A DNA stretch of 64,000 bases from a candidate division KSB1 bacterium. GTDB taxonomy: Bacteria > Zhuqueibacterota > Zhuqueibacteria > Zhuqueibacterales > Zhuqueibacteraceae. The DNA lies in the NCBI GenBank assembly GCA_034506255.1, contig JAPDPX010000010.1, positions 1 through 64,000 on the forward strand, written 5' to 3'. Below are positions 14,939 through 24,318 of the stretch, piece after piece. Under the pieces are notes generated by a model. That model saw nothing but the letters and a program-made list of their open reading frames with translations, did not search any database and was not told where the DNA came from. Positions within the stretch are counted from its first letter, which is position 1. Every line of letters starts with the position of its first letter. The translations under genes were made by a program, and so were the position numbers.

Positions 14939-17900
14939 TCATGCCGCTTTGACCAACTTCAGGCTGGCGACCACGTAGGGAACATAAACCAGACCGAGAG
15001 GATTGCCTTGCTGCAACAGCTTCAACCGGCCGCGGCGCACCGCCTCGCCAATGGCAACCCCGTCGAGAAAATGGCGCAGGCATTCCTCCGCAAAGCTGCA
15101 CGCCAGCGCCTCATAGATCGTGATCTCGGTGCCGATCACGCCCGCGGCACGGGCATTCTCCACGAAGCCGCTGACCAAATCCAGCGCGATTTCCGGCTCC
15201 AGCGCGGTGGTATGGCAGCCGTTGAGGAACACCAGCGGCTGCGGCTTGCCCGCCGGCAGGTCGCGAAGCTTGCTGCGCAAATAATCCCGGGTGATGTATT
15301 GCCGCTGCGCGGGATCGCCCACCTGCAGATAGGGAACATCTTCCCCGGCATCGAAGCCGCCGTGACAATAAAAATACACCACCTGCGAATCGACCTCTCG
15401 GATCAGCGTCACCGCTTCCTCGCGGCTGAGGGCATGATGCCACGCCAGGCCCGGATACAGCGTCTGCAGCCGGGCTTCGTGCTGCGGCCGCAGCTTAAAG
15501 TTGACATCGGTCGAAACCGCGACCACCAGTGTCGGCGCTTGTTGGTAGCGAATCTCCGTGGCGGCGTCCACCGGCGTGCCGGTGAGCGAAGGTGGCATGC
15601 CGAGGTTGTGGCGATAGCCCCAAAAACCGCTGGGACAAATCACCAGCGGCTGGCCGCGGCTGGGACACGCGCCCTGGAAGCAATCACATTCTGAGAGCAG
15701 CCCGGCCTGCGACAGGGCTTGCAGAAAGGCCGGACAGAGCTGGTAGGCATCGACCGGCGCGGTGGTGTCGAAATCATAATCATACAGCATTGCCACCGGC
15801 AGGAGATGGCGAAGCGAGTCCTTGTTGGCGATTTGCACCAGACCGGGCTTGCGCATGAGTTCCTGCAACGCCCGCGCTTTCTCTTTGCCGCCGGCGAGAC
15901 GATTGATCACCACATCATAAAAGCGGTAGCCGCGCTTGGCGAATTTGATCAGGTCCCCCTTGAGCTGTTCGAGCCCGCCGCCGCCGTTGTACTTGAACTG
16001 CTTGCCGGACTGCCACGGCTCGCTGTCACCCCAAGCCGCCAGGCGCAGCGCTTCGCGCGCTTTGGTGATGAGGTTTTGCAACTCCTGGCCGGGGAGGCTG
16101 GCGTCCCCCTTGAACGCGACATTGCCCTCGCCACCGAAAAAGCGAAAGCCATGCGTGCCGTTGCCGTTGTCGTTGAGCATCACACTCAGGCGATGCGGCT
16201 GCAAGTGCTCCAGCCGCGCCACGTCGAGGTTCCTGCTGAGCGTGAAATCCACGCGGGTCTGCAGGGCAGGCGGCATGCGCCGGCGCAGCAGCCGTTGCAG
16301 TCGCGCCGCCACCTCCACGGTCACGAGATGCGATTGCACCAGCACCTGTTCGCAGTAAATATTGCAGCGCAGGTGAAAGCGGCCGGCGCGCGCAGGCATC
16401 TTCACCAAAAAGAACAGCCGCCGCTGCAACCATGCCGCCGGGATGCCGGCGGGTTGCGCCGCCGGCCGGGTGACCGCCGCCATTCCATCCTGCTGCAATT
16501 GCAGTTCACCGACGTCCCCGCCGGCCGTCAACTCAATTTCGCTTTCAAAGGCGAACAGGGCGACTTTGAGGCGCGCTGCTTTGGGCAGATGTTCCACCGG
16601 CAGAGCCGTGGGTTGCAGGTCGATCGCGCCCACGATGCGCTCCCGGCTCACTTCAAACCAAAAATAGCAGGACTGTTTCGGCAGCAGGGGCTGCTGTGGG
16701 GGAAGGGGAAGGGCGGCATTTTCCAAACCCGCAAAGCCGGTATTCACCGTGGGCCGAGGCGAGGGCGCCGACTCGGCCCCCGGCTCGAAAGAGAGCGTGT
16801 CGTCCGGCGCCACACCCTCGAGATCATCGCCACTGCCGACGCCGCGATCGCGGGCCGGGTGGAAGCGATCCTCCGCAGGCGGTACACCACGAGGGTGCTC
16901 GCCCGCGCCACTTTCCCTTTTGCTGATCTTGGGCTTGAATACTCCGGGCCATGACCATGAACGCTTGGACTTGCGCGACGGCTCTGCCGGCGGCATTGGC
17001 GCGTAAGGATGATCCCGATCAACCTCGCTGTCAGGTGGAAGCGGTTCATGCCGCGGTGGCGCAGCAGCCGGAGGTGCCGCGGGCAGTGACTTTTCGAGCG
17101 GTGTTTGATCCGACGAGCCGCCATTCTTCGGCGGGGGTGCGGCAGCGGCAGCCCCGCCATAGTGATCCCAAATCGCGGCGATCATCTCAAGCACGAGTTG
17201 CCGGCGTTGCTCCTCCGGCATCTGCGCAAACAGAACGTGCCAATGTTCTGCCGAAACCACCGCCACTTCTGCCGGAAGGGCTGCGCGCCCCTCCGCCGCC
17301 AAATGAGGCCGCAAGGCCGCCAGCACACGATACTGCCACCATGGTGTCGTGAAGCCGTTTGCGATTTCACGGGATTCGGCTGCGAGCGCCGGCGAAAACC
17401 GGGGCGCCATTCGCAACAAAAGCCGCGCGCGCGTCACCTCCGGTGCCTGCCAGTGTGGCACGAAGGCCAGTGCCTGCTGCAATTGCGATTCATCGAGATG
17501 CGGCAACAGCCGGCTCAAAATCACTTCCTGCTCGGATTGCCACAAATCTCGCAAGCACCCGAGAGCTGCCGTGATCTGTGCAGTCGCGCAGAACGGCAGC
17601 AACGGCAGAAAGTGGCGCAGTGTGCCTGCCTCGGGCAGGCCGGCCGCTGGCACGCGCAGGCGCAGGGTCTGGTGCAACGTCGGGCCGGCATGTTCTGCGA
17701 TCAGCGCCAGCGCCTGCAAGTATTCCTCGGACGATCCCTGGCTGCGCGCTTCCTGCTCGATTTGCGCTTGCAGCGGGCCGGGTGCGTGAAGCGCCAGTTC
17801 AAGCAAAGCGGCATGTCGCGCCGGACTCCAGGAAATCATCCGTGCCGCTTGCAGGCTCTCGCTGACGAGGCTGCTCTTTTCCGGTTCGGAGAAATGGGGC

Positions 17901-18505
17901 AGCAACGCCGCCAGTGCCAGGCTGCGCCAGCGTTCCTCGCTCATCGCGCGCGCCACCGCCAGCAGAGCATTGGCTTCGCCCGGCGGCAGCGGCGCCGGCA
18001 CGCGGCTGAGCATGATCACCAGCGCTTCTTGCCGGTCGCTGTCGAGATTGGTCTGCTTTGCCAGCGTCAAAGCTGCTTGTGCGAGAGATTGCAGAAAGGG
18101 TGTCCCTGGCAGGCGGTCGGCCAGCAACGCGAGGGCAAGGGCACGATCCGCTTCACCGCGATAGAGGTTGGTGAGGTCAGCTTCGCGCACGGCCGCAAAG
18201 GCCGGCTCCAGCAGCGAAGAGGAGAGATGCGGCACGACGCGGGGAAAGCGCACCAGCTCGGTGGCCAGCAGCGCACGATCGCCCAACTCGTAGGCGCGCT
18301 GCAACAAGACGGCCAATGCCGCCAGCCGCTCGGTCTCCGGCATGAAGCCGATGCCGGTGATGGTGTTGACGGCCTGGGCGAGTACTTCCGGCGGCAACAC
18401 CGGCGCCAGTTCACCCAGCAGCTCCGGCTCGGGCGCACCCGGCCGCTGATAGGGCGGCTCACCCAGCAACAATGTGCGCAGGGCGGCGTGCGGATCGTCA
18501 GGCAT
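14939..18505 (-). CDS. CHAT-domain (caspase-like) protease with alpha-solenoid N-terminus
   Basis: A 1188-residue, soluble, multi-domain protein. Residues 1 to about 445 are all-helical with leucine/alanine-rich repeats of HEAT or ARM type. Residues about 450-595 are a Pro/Ala/Ser-rich disordered linker with a basic patch. From about 610 there is a beta-rich domain, and the end is a CHAT caspase-like protease domain. The predicted catalytic pair is His1048 in VVYFYCHGGF and Cys1097 in LVFLNGCHTT, 49 residues apart as usual for CHAT. The tail motif GEAVRRGRL-LLQQGNPLGLVY is also typical. CHAT proteases cleave partner proteins in bacterial conflict and cell-death systems. It lies 147 bases downstream of two small membrane-protein genes on the same strand, which I infer are partners or targets. 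Confidence 0.88.
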   Translation of the reverse strand: MPDDPHAALRTLLLGEPPYQRPGAPEPELLGELAPVLPPEVLAQAVNTITGIGFMPETERLAALAVLLQRAYELGDRALLATELVRFPRVVPHLSSSLLEPAFAAVREADLTNLYRGEADRALALALLADRLPGTPFLQSLAQAALTLAKQTNLDSDRQEALVIMLSRVPAPLPPGEANALLAVARAMSEERWRSLALAALLPHFSEPEKSSLVSESLQAARMISWSPARHAALLELALHAPGPLQAQIEQEARSQGSSEEYLQALALIAEHAGPTLHQTLRLRVPAAGLPEAGTLRHFLPLLPFCATAQITAALGCLRDLWQSEQEVILSRLLPHLDESQLQQALAFVPHWQAPEVTRARLLLRMAPRFSPALAAESREIANGFTTPWWQYRVLAALRPHLAAEGRAALPAEVAVVSAEHWHVLFAQMPEEQRRQLVLEMIAAIWDHYGGAAAAAPPPKNGGSSDQTPLEKSLPAAPPAAAPPRHEPLPPDSEVDRDHPYAPMPPAEPSRKSKRSWSWPGVFKPKISKRESGAGEHPRGVPPAEDRFHPARDRGVGSGDDLEGVAPDDTLSFEPGAESAPSPRPTVNTGFAGLENAALPLPPQQPLLPKQSCYFWFEVSRERIVGAIDLQPTALPVEHLPKAARLKVALFAFESEIELTAGGDVGELQLQQDGMAAVTRPAAQPAGIPAAWLQRRLFFLVKMPARAGRFHLRCNIYCEQVLVQSHLVTVEVAARLQRLLRRRMPPALQTRVDFTLSRNLDVARLEHLQPHRLSVMLNDNGNGTHGFRFFGGEGNVAFKGDASLPGQELQNLITKAREALRLAAWGDSEPWQSGKQFKYNGGGGLEQLKGDLIKFAKRGYRFYDVVINRLAGGKEKARALQELMRKPGLVQIANKDSLRHLLPVAMLYDYDFDTTAPVDAYQLCPAFLQALSQAGLLSECDCFQGACPSRGQPLVICPSGFWGYRHNLGMPPSLTGTPVDAATEIRYQQAPTLVVAVSTDVNFKLRPQHEARLQTLYPGLAWHHALSREEAVTLIREVDSQVVYFYCHGGFDAGEDVPYLQVGDPAQRQYITRDYLRSKLRDLPAGKPQPLVFLNGCHTTALEPEIALDLVSGFVENARAAGVIGTEITIYEALACSFAEECLRHFLDGVAIGEAVRRGRLKLLQQGNPLGLVYVPYVVASLKLVKAA

Positions 18506-18652
18506 ATCGTCTCACTCTCGCAGAACGATCACAAAAAGCTTGTTGCGCAGACTTCCAGCTTGTCCTCGCCGGCAGGCGGGCAGCCTGCGCTGCGCTTTCT
18601 CTCTGCAGCAAATCAATCCGGTGAAATCAAGAGCGTGAACCAGCGGCTGCGT

Positions 18653-19060
18653 TCAGCCGAGCGGCGATTTCTTGCCTTCTTGATCCGGCATGGCCATGGG
18701 TGTGCCGCCCTCCATGCGTGTGCCCTCGGGGATGAACTCATCCGGGCCGAGCTTCTTGCGGCGGCCGTCGAGAAACCAGTCGCGGTTGAAATTTTTGGAG
18801 GCCAGTACCATGATGATCAAAACGAAGAAATATCCGAAGAAGCCGGTGAACAGGCCGATGCCGTAGGCACCGAAGAGGTCGCTGCGCTGCGGAAAAATGG
18901 CGAGCACCGCGCTGCCGCCGATGGCGCCCACCAGGGTCACGATGTCGCTGAGCTGCACATCGCCCTGGCGGTAGCGGTTGATGTAATAAACATACCAGCC
19001 GATCACAGCGCCCAGGCCGCCGGCGCCGAGCAGTTGGATCAACGAAGCGGATTCGTTCAT
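18653..19060 (-). CDS. Small three-helix membrane protein, CHAT operon
   Basis: A 135-residue protein of no recognised family. It has three predicted membrane segments, about residues 8-27, 40-58 and 64-88. Glycine-rich stretches (LLGAGGLGAVIGW, VGAIGGSAVLAIF, GLFTGFFGYFF) would allow tight helix packing. A polar tail of about 45 residues follows (NRDWFLDGRRKKLG, ending KKSPLG). ATG 19060 has a GAGGAGG ribosome site that overlaps the stop region of the preceding membrane gene, so the two are probably coupled. The tail could be exposed to the neighbouring CHAT protease, but this is inference. Confidence 0.75.
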   Translation of the reverse strand: MNESASLIQLLGAGGLGAVIGWYVYYINRYRQGDVQLSDIVTLVGAIGGSAVLAIFPQRSDLFGAYGIGLFTGFFGYFFVLIIMVLASKNFNRDWFLDGRRKKLGPDEFIPEGTRMEGGTPMAMPDQEGKKSPLG

Positions 19061-19069
19061 AAGCCCTCC

Positions 19070-19339
19070 TCAGGAGCGTGAAGATGATGAAGACGCGCGC
19101 CGGGAGAGATCCGCGCGCCACACTGTGTGAATCAGAAAGGCCAGGACCATCGCCAGCACGAAGGCGATGACCGCCCGCAGATTGACGAACACCAGTGGAA
19201 CGAAAGTGGTGAGGATGGTGGCGGCGGCCAGCGCGAGAAATTTCAGGAAGGGATGGGTCGCCGGCCGGCGCGCCGTCAGCCAGGCCAGCAGCCAGCCCCA
19301 CACCAGCCCCAAGCCGATGCTGCCGAGAAATGGAATCAC
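19070..19339 (-). CDS. Small three-helix membrane protein, first gene of CHAT operon
   Basis: An 89-residue protein starting at GTG 19339, which has an AAGGAG site six bases upstream; a longer frame to a TTG at 19372 is less likely. Predicted helices cover about residues 3-22, 33-50 and 52-70. The end is basic then serine-rich (RRASSSSSRS). No family is recognised. The stop lies 9 bases before the next ATG. Size and topology fit a small pore, holin-like or signalling membrane component, though nothing proves it. Confidence 0.7.
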   Translation of the reverse strand: MIPFLGSIGLGLVWGWLLAWLTARRPATHPFLKFLALAAATILTTFVPLVFVNLRAVIAFVLAMVLAFLIHTVWRADLSRRASSSSSRS

Positions 19340-19597
19340 GGGCGGCTCCTTTGCTTGCTCATCGCGGCGCAATCTTCACAGAAAAAGCCAGAAAGTCAAC
19401 AGAGGTTTTTTGCCGACCGCGCCGTCTCTTGTTGTGCCGGCCGCCAGGGTCTGGGAATGTGTGCCCTTCTGACCGCCTCAGGAACGCGGAGGCGCCCAGG
19501 CAGGACGAGCCGCAAACGTCCTCAGCTCTGCTGCCATGCTGCAGGAAACTTCGCCTCTGCGCGGTGCGGCGCTGTCATTGTCGGTAACGTAATCGCT

Positions 19598-20998
19598 TCA
19601 CGCTTCCCGCTCATGGGCGGTCCAGACCATGCCGAGTTTGCCGATTTTGGCCTGCACCGCCGCGCGCGCCCGCGCCAGCCAACTGCCGCCGCCATTTTCG
19701 CGCAGACGCTGCATGGCCAGCTCACCGTACAACCAGCGACTGGCAAAATCATAGTAGCGCCGCGAGTGCCGGCCGCGAATGCGATGATCACGATCACTGC
19801 TTTCCCGCCATTTGCCGTTTGACACAATCAGATTTTGCCCGGCCATGCGCTGGTAGTATTCCGTGCCCTTGATGGGATAGCTCACCGTGGTCAGCACGAG
19901 ATCGGGGCTGGCTTTTTTCACATGATCGATCGTGGCGGCAATGTCATCTTCGTTTTCGTCCTCAAAACCCCACATCAGGAACATGCCGGTTTCCAGGCCG
20001 TAACGCCGGGCCAGCCGGGTCATGGCCTGCACCTGCTCGGCTTTGACGCCGCGCTTCATTTGATCCAGCAGCCGCTGCGAGCCGCTTTCCGAGCCCAGCC
20101 ACACCCGAAAACAGCCCATCGCCGCCAGCAACGCCACAATATCTTCATTGAGACGATCGGCACGGCAAATGCATTCAAAGGGCAGCTTGATCGCCCGGCG
20201 CCGCAATTCCGCGGCATATTCGAACAGCCATTTGTGGTTGATGTTGAAAACATCATCGGCATACCACAGCAGGTCGGGGTGATAGGTTGCGCGCAACAGC
20301 TCGACTTCTTCGGCGCACAAGTGCGGGCTGCGCTTGCGCAGCGATTTGCCGAACACCGAGTGACTGCACCAGGTGCAGGAGTAGGGGCAGCCGCGGCTGG
20401 TGATCAACGATACTGCGCCCGTGCCATGATGTGTGCGCCAGGCATCAACGTATTGGTGCAGGGCAATGGCGCCGCGGTCGGGCAGGGGCAGAAGATCGAG
20501 ATCGGGCAGCAGCGGACGCGCCGGTGTGCGCTGCACCCGGCCATGCTCGTCGCGGAAGACGATGCCGGCGACCCGCACGAGTTGATCCCTGCTCCCCGCC
20601 AGCAGAATGGGGAGCAGTTCTTCCAGCGTTTGCTCGCCCTCGCCGATGACGACAATATCCGCGCCGCAGTCGAGATATTCCTCGGCATAGCAGGGCGGAT
20701 CTGGTCCGCCAACGATCACCGCGCAGTGGTGCTGCTTCGCCTGCTGGATCATCGCCAGGACGTTGCCTTTTGTCATGAGATTGGCATAGAGGCCGACCAC
20801 GGCCGGCTGCTTCGCTGCCAGCAGTTGCACGAAGTCCTGCCTGGCTGCGAAAGTGCCATCGAAAATTTCCACGGCAAAATCCCTTTGCTTGAGATACGCG
20901 CAAAGGTAGAGCAGCCCCAGTGGCGGGTAGGGTTTCATGATTTCCCGCTCCCGGGCATCGTCCTGCAGAAAATAGCCGTGACAGAGAAGAAGGTCCAT
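19598..20998 (-). CDS. B12-binding radical SAM protein (BchE-like group), no. 1
   Basis: A 466-residue class B radical SAM enzyme. Residues 1 to about 140 form a cobalamin-binding Rossmann domain (KPYPPLGLLYLCAYLKQRDF, VIVGGPDPPCYAEEYL, GADIVVIGEGEQTLEELL). The radical SAM barrel has the cluster motif GCPYSCTWC (Cys204, Cys208, Cys211), plus LWYADDVFNI and WLGSESGSQRLLDQMKRG. Enzymes of this group methylate unactivated carbons or rearrange substrates such as tetrapyrroles and hopanoids. The substrate is unknown. The C-terminal RRYYDFASRWLYGEL resembles that of protein no. 2 at 25159-26709, suggesting related roles. Confidence 0.87.
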   Translation of the reverse strand: MDLLLCHGYFLQDDAREREIMKPYPPLGLLYLCAYLKQRDFAVEIFDGTFAARQDFVQLLAAKQPAVVGLYANLMTKGNVLAMIQQAKQHHCAVIVGGPDPPCYAEEYLDCGADIVVIGEGEQTLEELLPILLAGSRDQLVRVAGIVFRDEHGRVQRTPARPLLPDLDLLPLPDRGAIALHQYVDAWRTHHGTGAVSLITSRGCPYSCTWCSHSVFGKSLRKRSPHLCAEEVELLRATYHPDLLWYADDVFNINHKWLFEYAAELRRRAIKLPFECICRADRLNEDIVALLAAMGCFRVWLGSESGSQRLLDQMKRGVKAEQVQAMTRLARRYGLETGMFLMWGFEDENEDDIAATIDHVKKASPDLVLTTVSYPIKGTEYYQRMAGQNLIVSNGKWRESSDRDHRIRGRHSRRYYDFASRWLYGELAMQRLRENGGGSWLARARAAVQAKIGKLGMVWTAHEREA

Positions 20999-21140
20999 GA
21001 GTCAATTGGGAAAAGGTTGTGCTTGCCGGGCCTCGGATCCTGCGGTTCGGCATACCGTTGAACGACGCGGCCTCTGGTCCGCGCCCGGGAAGGCAACTTC
21101 AAATTGTCGTTTCAACCGCAGCCGCGGCAGCACAGGAATC

Positions 21141-22679
21141 TCAACGTTCATTCTTCCATTCGTAAATCTCAATCTTCGCCCCGCCGGGGCGAAACGGTGC
21201 AATCACCGGTGGCAGGTGTGCCAGGCGGGTGGGATCGAAGCCCTGATAATAAACCGGCTCATACATCATTAGGGGAATCTCGTGCACCCGTGAGAGGTGC
21301 GGACGCCACTTTGCCAGCCATTGCACCAGCTCCGGAAAACGCTGCACGATGGGATCCACCGCAAGCACCGCATGCCCAGCCTGCCGGAGCAACGAATCAA
21401 GCGCCGCAGGTTGCCGGCGGCGCAGCTCGAATGATGGCCGGTTCTCATAGAAATAGAAATTTTTGCTCATCTGGGTCAGCACCGGCAGGCGGACGCCCGC
21501 CAGGTAATCGGCCGCCCGGCGATATCCGTCGGTGCGCAATGCCAGCACCGGCAGTGCAGCCCGGCTGTTCATCACCAGCATGATGGTGGCGAGCGCAGCC
21601 TTGAGCAAATGATTGCGACGGCGGAGGAGACGTGCCGGTGCCTGCACGCCGAGTGCCGCCAGCAGGCACACTCCCGGCACCACCGGCAACAACAGCCGTG
21701 GAAAACTCAGGTAGAAAAGCGTGGCGGCTGTGAACAGCAGCAGCGCCAGCAGGAGAAACAAGCCGCTGCGATCGCGGCGCAGCAGCACGTCCAGCGCGCC
21801 GGCCACGGCCGCCAGCAACAATGCCGGGGTGAGCCAATGGCTGAGATAAAAATAGAGCGTGCGGGGTGGCGTCACCAGCAGCGCGGCCTGTCCGAAGGAA
21901 TGCGCCAGTTGCGACTGCAGGACGGCGCCGTAGCCCACCGAAAACTGCACGAACAGGAACCAGGGCAAATACAGCAGGCCGGCAAGCACCGCGGCCAGAC
22001 CGAGGTGGCGCCAGTGTTCCGCGATAATCACCGGCTGTTGTCGGCGCACAAAACGATACCACGCCTGCACCACGAGCCAGGCCCCGACAAGCAGCAGCGG
22101 AAAAAAGCCGTGATACTTGGTGTTCCAGCACAACCCGGTGAGCACCCCGCCACTGATGAACCAGCGCCGGCGATTTTCCCTGAGGCCAAGGAACAGAAAT
22201 CCCAGACTCGCCCAAAACAGCAGCGTGAACGTGGCATCGGTCAGCGCCAGGCGCGAGTAGATGAGATGATACTCGGCGGTGGCCAGGAACAGCGCCGCGA
22301 GCAGTGCGGTGGCGCGGTTGAACCAGCAGCGGCCAATGGCATAGATCACCCCCGCGGTCAGGCTGCCGGTGCCGGCGGAGACGCCGATGGCGGCGTAATC
22401 GTGCACCCCGAACAGCAGAAAGCAGATTCCCACCAGCGTGGGAAACAAACCGGGCGCGTGCCCGGATTGAAAAATCCAGCCCTCTCTGCCGAAGGTGGCG
22501 AGCCAGCGGCCGGTCATGGCGTAAGAGCCTTCGTCGAAATGGGTGAGGCCCAGGCTGGTGAGCTGCCAGAAGCGCAGGGCGGCGGCCAAAGCAACGAGCA
22601 GCAAGCCGAGGCCAAGATCCATGCGCCGGCTTTCCCGGAAGGCGGCCGGCTGGGTGTGGAGGTGGCTGTTCTTCATCAT
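21141..22679 (-). CDS. Membrane glycosyltransferase, GT39/ArnT-like
   Basis: A 512-residue polytopic protein with about 11 hydrophobic segments. The first periplasmic loop carries the acidic GT39/GT83 signature THFDEGSYAM, followed by SGHAPGLFPTLVG, RLALTDATFTLLFW and TGLCWNTKYHG. Such enzymes move a sugar from a polyprenyl-phosphate donor to a protein or lipid acceptor on the outer face of the inner membrane. The last 130 residues form a soluble domain. It sits between a radical SAM gene and an aminotransferase gene on the same strand. Donor and acceptor cannot be predicted. Confidence 0.85.
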   Translation of the reverse strand: MMKNSHLHTQPAAFRESRRMDLGLGLLLVALAAALRFWQLTSLGLTHFDEGSYAMTGRWLATFGREGWIFQSGHAPGLFPTLVGICFLLFGVHDYAAIGVSAGTGSLTAGVIYAIGRCWFNRATALLAALFLATAEYHLIYSRLALTDATFTLLFWASLGFLFLGLRENRRRWFISGGVLTGLCWNTKYHGFFPLLLVGAWLVVQAWYRFVRRQQPVIIAEHWRHLGLAAVLAGLLYLPWFLFVQFSVGYGAVLQSQLAHSFGQAALLVTPPRTLYFYLSHWLTPALLLAAVAGALDVLLRRDRSGLFLLLALLLFTAATLFYLSFPRLLLPVVPGVCLLAALGVQAPARLLRRRNHLLKAALATIMLVMNSRAALPVLALRTDGYRRAADYLAGVRLPVLTQMSKNFYFYENRPSFELRRRQPAALDSLLRQAGHAVLAVDPIVQRFPELVQWLAKWRPHLSRVHEIPLMMYEPVYYQGFDPTRLAHLPPVIAPFRPGGAKIEIYEWKNER

Positions 22680-22767
22680 GCCGGCGGGATCGGAGGGCCG
22701 TCCGCCCGCGACACCGGCCTGGCAAAGCAGGCGTGAGGGCTGCAGGTGCCGTCAAGCGTTCCGGGAT

Positions 22768-24069
22768 TCACGTTTTCGGCAGTCCGTGTTTGATCACCTG
22801 TTCCATGGCGTCCGCGAAACGGTCGATTTCTTCGAGCGTGGTGTAAACATTGGGGGTGACGCGGATGCCCTCGAACTCGGCATGCTTGATGGGCACCACG
22901 ATGATGCGGTGCTGTTCCCACAAATGGCGTGTGAGCGCCACGGAATCGACGCCCTGGATTTGCACGGTGGCCAGACCGCCGGCAAACCCCGGCTTCAGGC
23001 TGGTGTGCAGTCGCACGCGCTCGTGCTGCAGCAGCCGTTTGGCCCAGCGGTCGCGCAAATAAATCAGGCGGGCTTCCTTGCGTTGGGCGCCGATGCCCTG
23101 ATGAAATGTGAGCGCCTCGGCGATGGCGAGGAAGTTGGCTGCCGGATGCGTGCCGATCTCCTCGAACTTGCGGATGTTGTCGTCCAGGAGGGCGGGCGCG
23201 GCCATCATTGGCCACAGACTTTTGATTCTGTCGCGGCGGACATAAAGCATGCCGGTGCCGTGCGGCGCGCACAGCCATTTGTGCAGGCTGGTGGCGTAAT
23301 AGTCGCAGTCCAAATCGGCCTGCGTGAAAGCGAAGTGGGCGAAGGCATGCGCTCCATCGACGATCACCGGAATGCCGCGGCGGCGCGCCATCTGCACCAC
23401 CTCCTTCACCGGCAGAATCTGGCCGGTGAGATTGATCATGTGGCACATGAGAATGAGCCGGGTCCGTGGCGTGATGTTCTTTTCAAAAAGAGAAACGATC
23501 AGAGCGGGATCCTCGCACGGCACCGGCAGTGAAAACTGACGCAGTTTGATGCGGTCGCGCCGTTCGCGCTGCTGCCAGGAGGTGATCATGCGGGGATAAT
23601 CCTGGTTGGTGGTGAGCACCTCGTCCCCCGGCGCGAGATCGAAACCGAACTGGCAAATCTGCAGGCCCTCGGAGGCATTGCGCGTCACCGCGATTTCCTC
23701 CGCGTCGCAGCCGAAGGTGCGTGCCAGCCGCTGCCGCACACCCTCTCGCTCCGGCTCGAGAATTTGCCACATGGTGTAGACCGGCGCCTGGTTGGAAAAA
23801 TCGAGATGGCGTTTCACGGCGGCTTGCACGATGGCGGGCGAGGGGCTGACACCGCCGTTGTTGAGATTGATCAGGCTGCGGTCGACCGTGAAAGCCTGCT
23901 GCACTTCGAACCAGAGCGCTTCATCGCTCGCCACTTCCGCCGGCGGCCGCGTTTCGCCGGCAAATGCATCATACACCGCCTGCCAGCGTGCCGGCCGCAG
24001 GGCGGGCAGAGCCAGCAGGGCGGCGGCGGCGCCACCCAGAGTCCCTAAAAATGAACGGCGATTGTACAT
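22768..24069 (-). CDS. PLP-dependent class V aminotransferase-fold protein with Tat signal
   Basis: A 433-residue protein of the isopenicillin-N epimerase/cysteine-desulfurase-like branch of class V aminotransferases. Motifs are LINLNNGGVSPSP, TRNASEGLQICQ, VDGAHAFAHFAF (PLP-binding Asp and following His) and DYYATSLHKWLCAPHGTGML (Schiff-base Lys). The N-terminus MYNRRSFLGTLGGAAAALLAL is a twin-arginine signal, so the folded enzyme is probably periplasmic. ATG 24069 has a purine-rich GAGAGGAGAGAG ribosome site. Family members act as epimerases, lyases or desulfurases; the substrate is unknown. Confidence 0.87.
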   Translation of the reverse strand: MYNRRSFLGTLGGAAAALLALPALRPARWQAVYDAFAGETRPPAEVASDEALWFEVQQAFTVDRSLINLNNGGVSPSPAIVQAAVKRHLDFSNQAPVYTMWQILEPEREGVRQRLARTFGCDAEEIAVTRNASEGLQICQFGFDLAPGDEVLTTNQDYPRMITSWQQRERRDRIKLRQFSLPVPCEDPALIVSLFEKNITPRTRLILMCHMINLTGQILPVKEVVQMARRRGIPVIVDGAHAFAHFAFTQADLDCDYYATSLHKWLCAPHGTGMLYVRRDRIKSLWPMMAAPALLDDNIRKFEEIGTHPAANFLAIAEALTFHQGIGAQRKEARLIYLRDRWAKRLLQHERVRLHTSLKPGFAGGLATVQIQGVDSVALTRHLWEQHRIIVVPIKHAEFEGIRVTPNVYTTLEEIDRFADAMEQVIKHGLPKT

Positions 24070-24318
24070 GCTCTCTCTCCTCTCTTGCTGGTCAGCAGCC
24101 GGGAAAACAGTAAAAAAAGCCTGCGACTCACACTGTGCTGGCGGGTCGCGCACCAGCGACAACCCCAATCCGCATCTGCCGGAGAGCACCATGGCCCGAC
24201 ATTGCGTCTCGCAAAGAAACGAACAGGATGCCGTGGCGCAAACTGCCAGGCTGTGGCGCGGGCGGACAGGATCCTTTGCCCGACAGCAGAGGCTTTGCCG
24301 TGCCCGTGCTGCGCCGCC

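Noticed and set aside
18506..18652. Possible third member of the repeat families between the CHAT gene and the membrane gene
   Set aside because: It contains a CAGGC/GCCTG hairpin, but neither family's end or core sequence could be aligned.
17105..19081. Open frame of 658 codons on the strand opposite the CHAT operon
   Set aside because: It spans three leftward genes, has low-complexity Arg/Gln content and no recognisable domain. It is a shadow of codon bias.
24070..24318. Possible gene between the LOG-family gene and the PLP enzyme gene
   Set aside because: Frames exist on both strands but have no start with a ribosome site and no similarity to any family.
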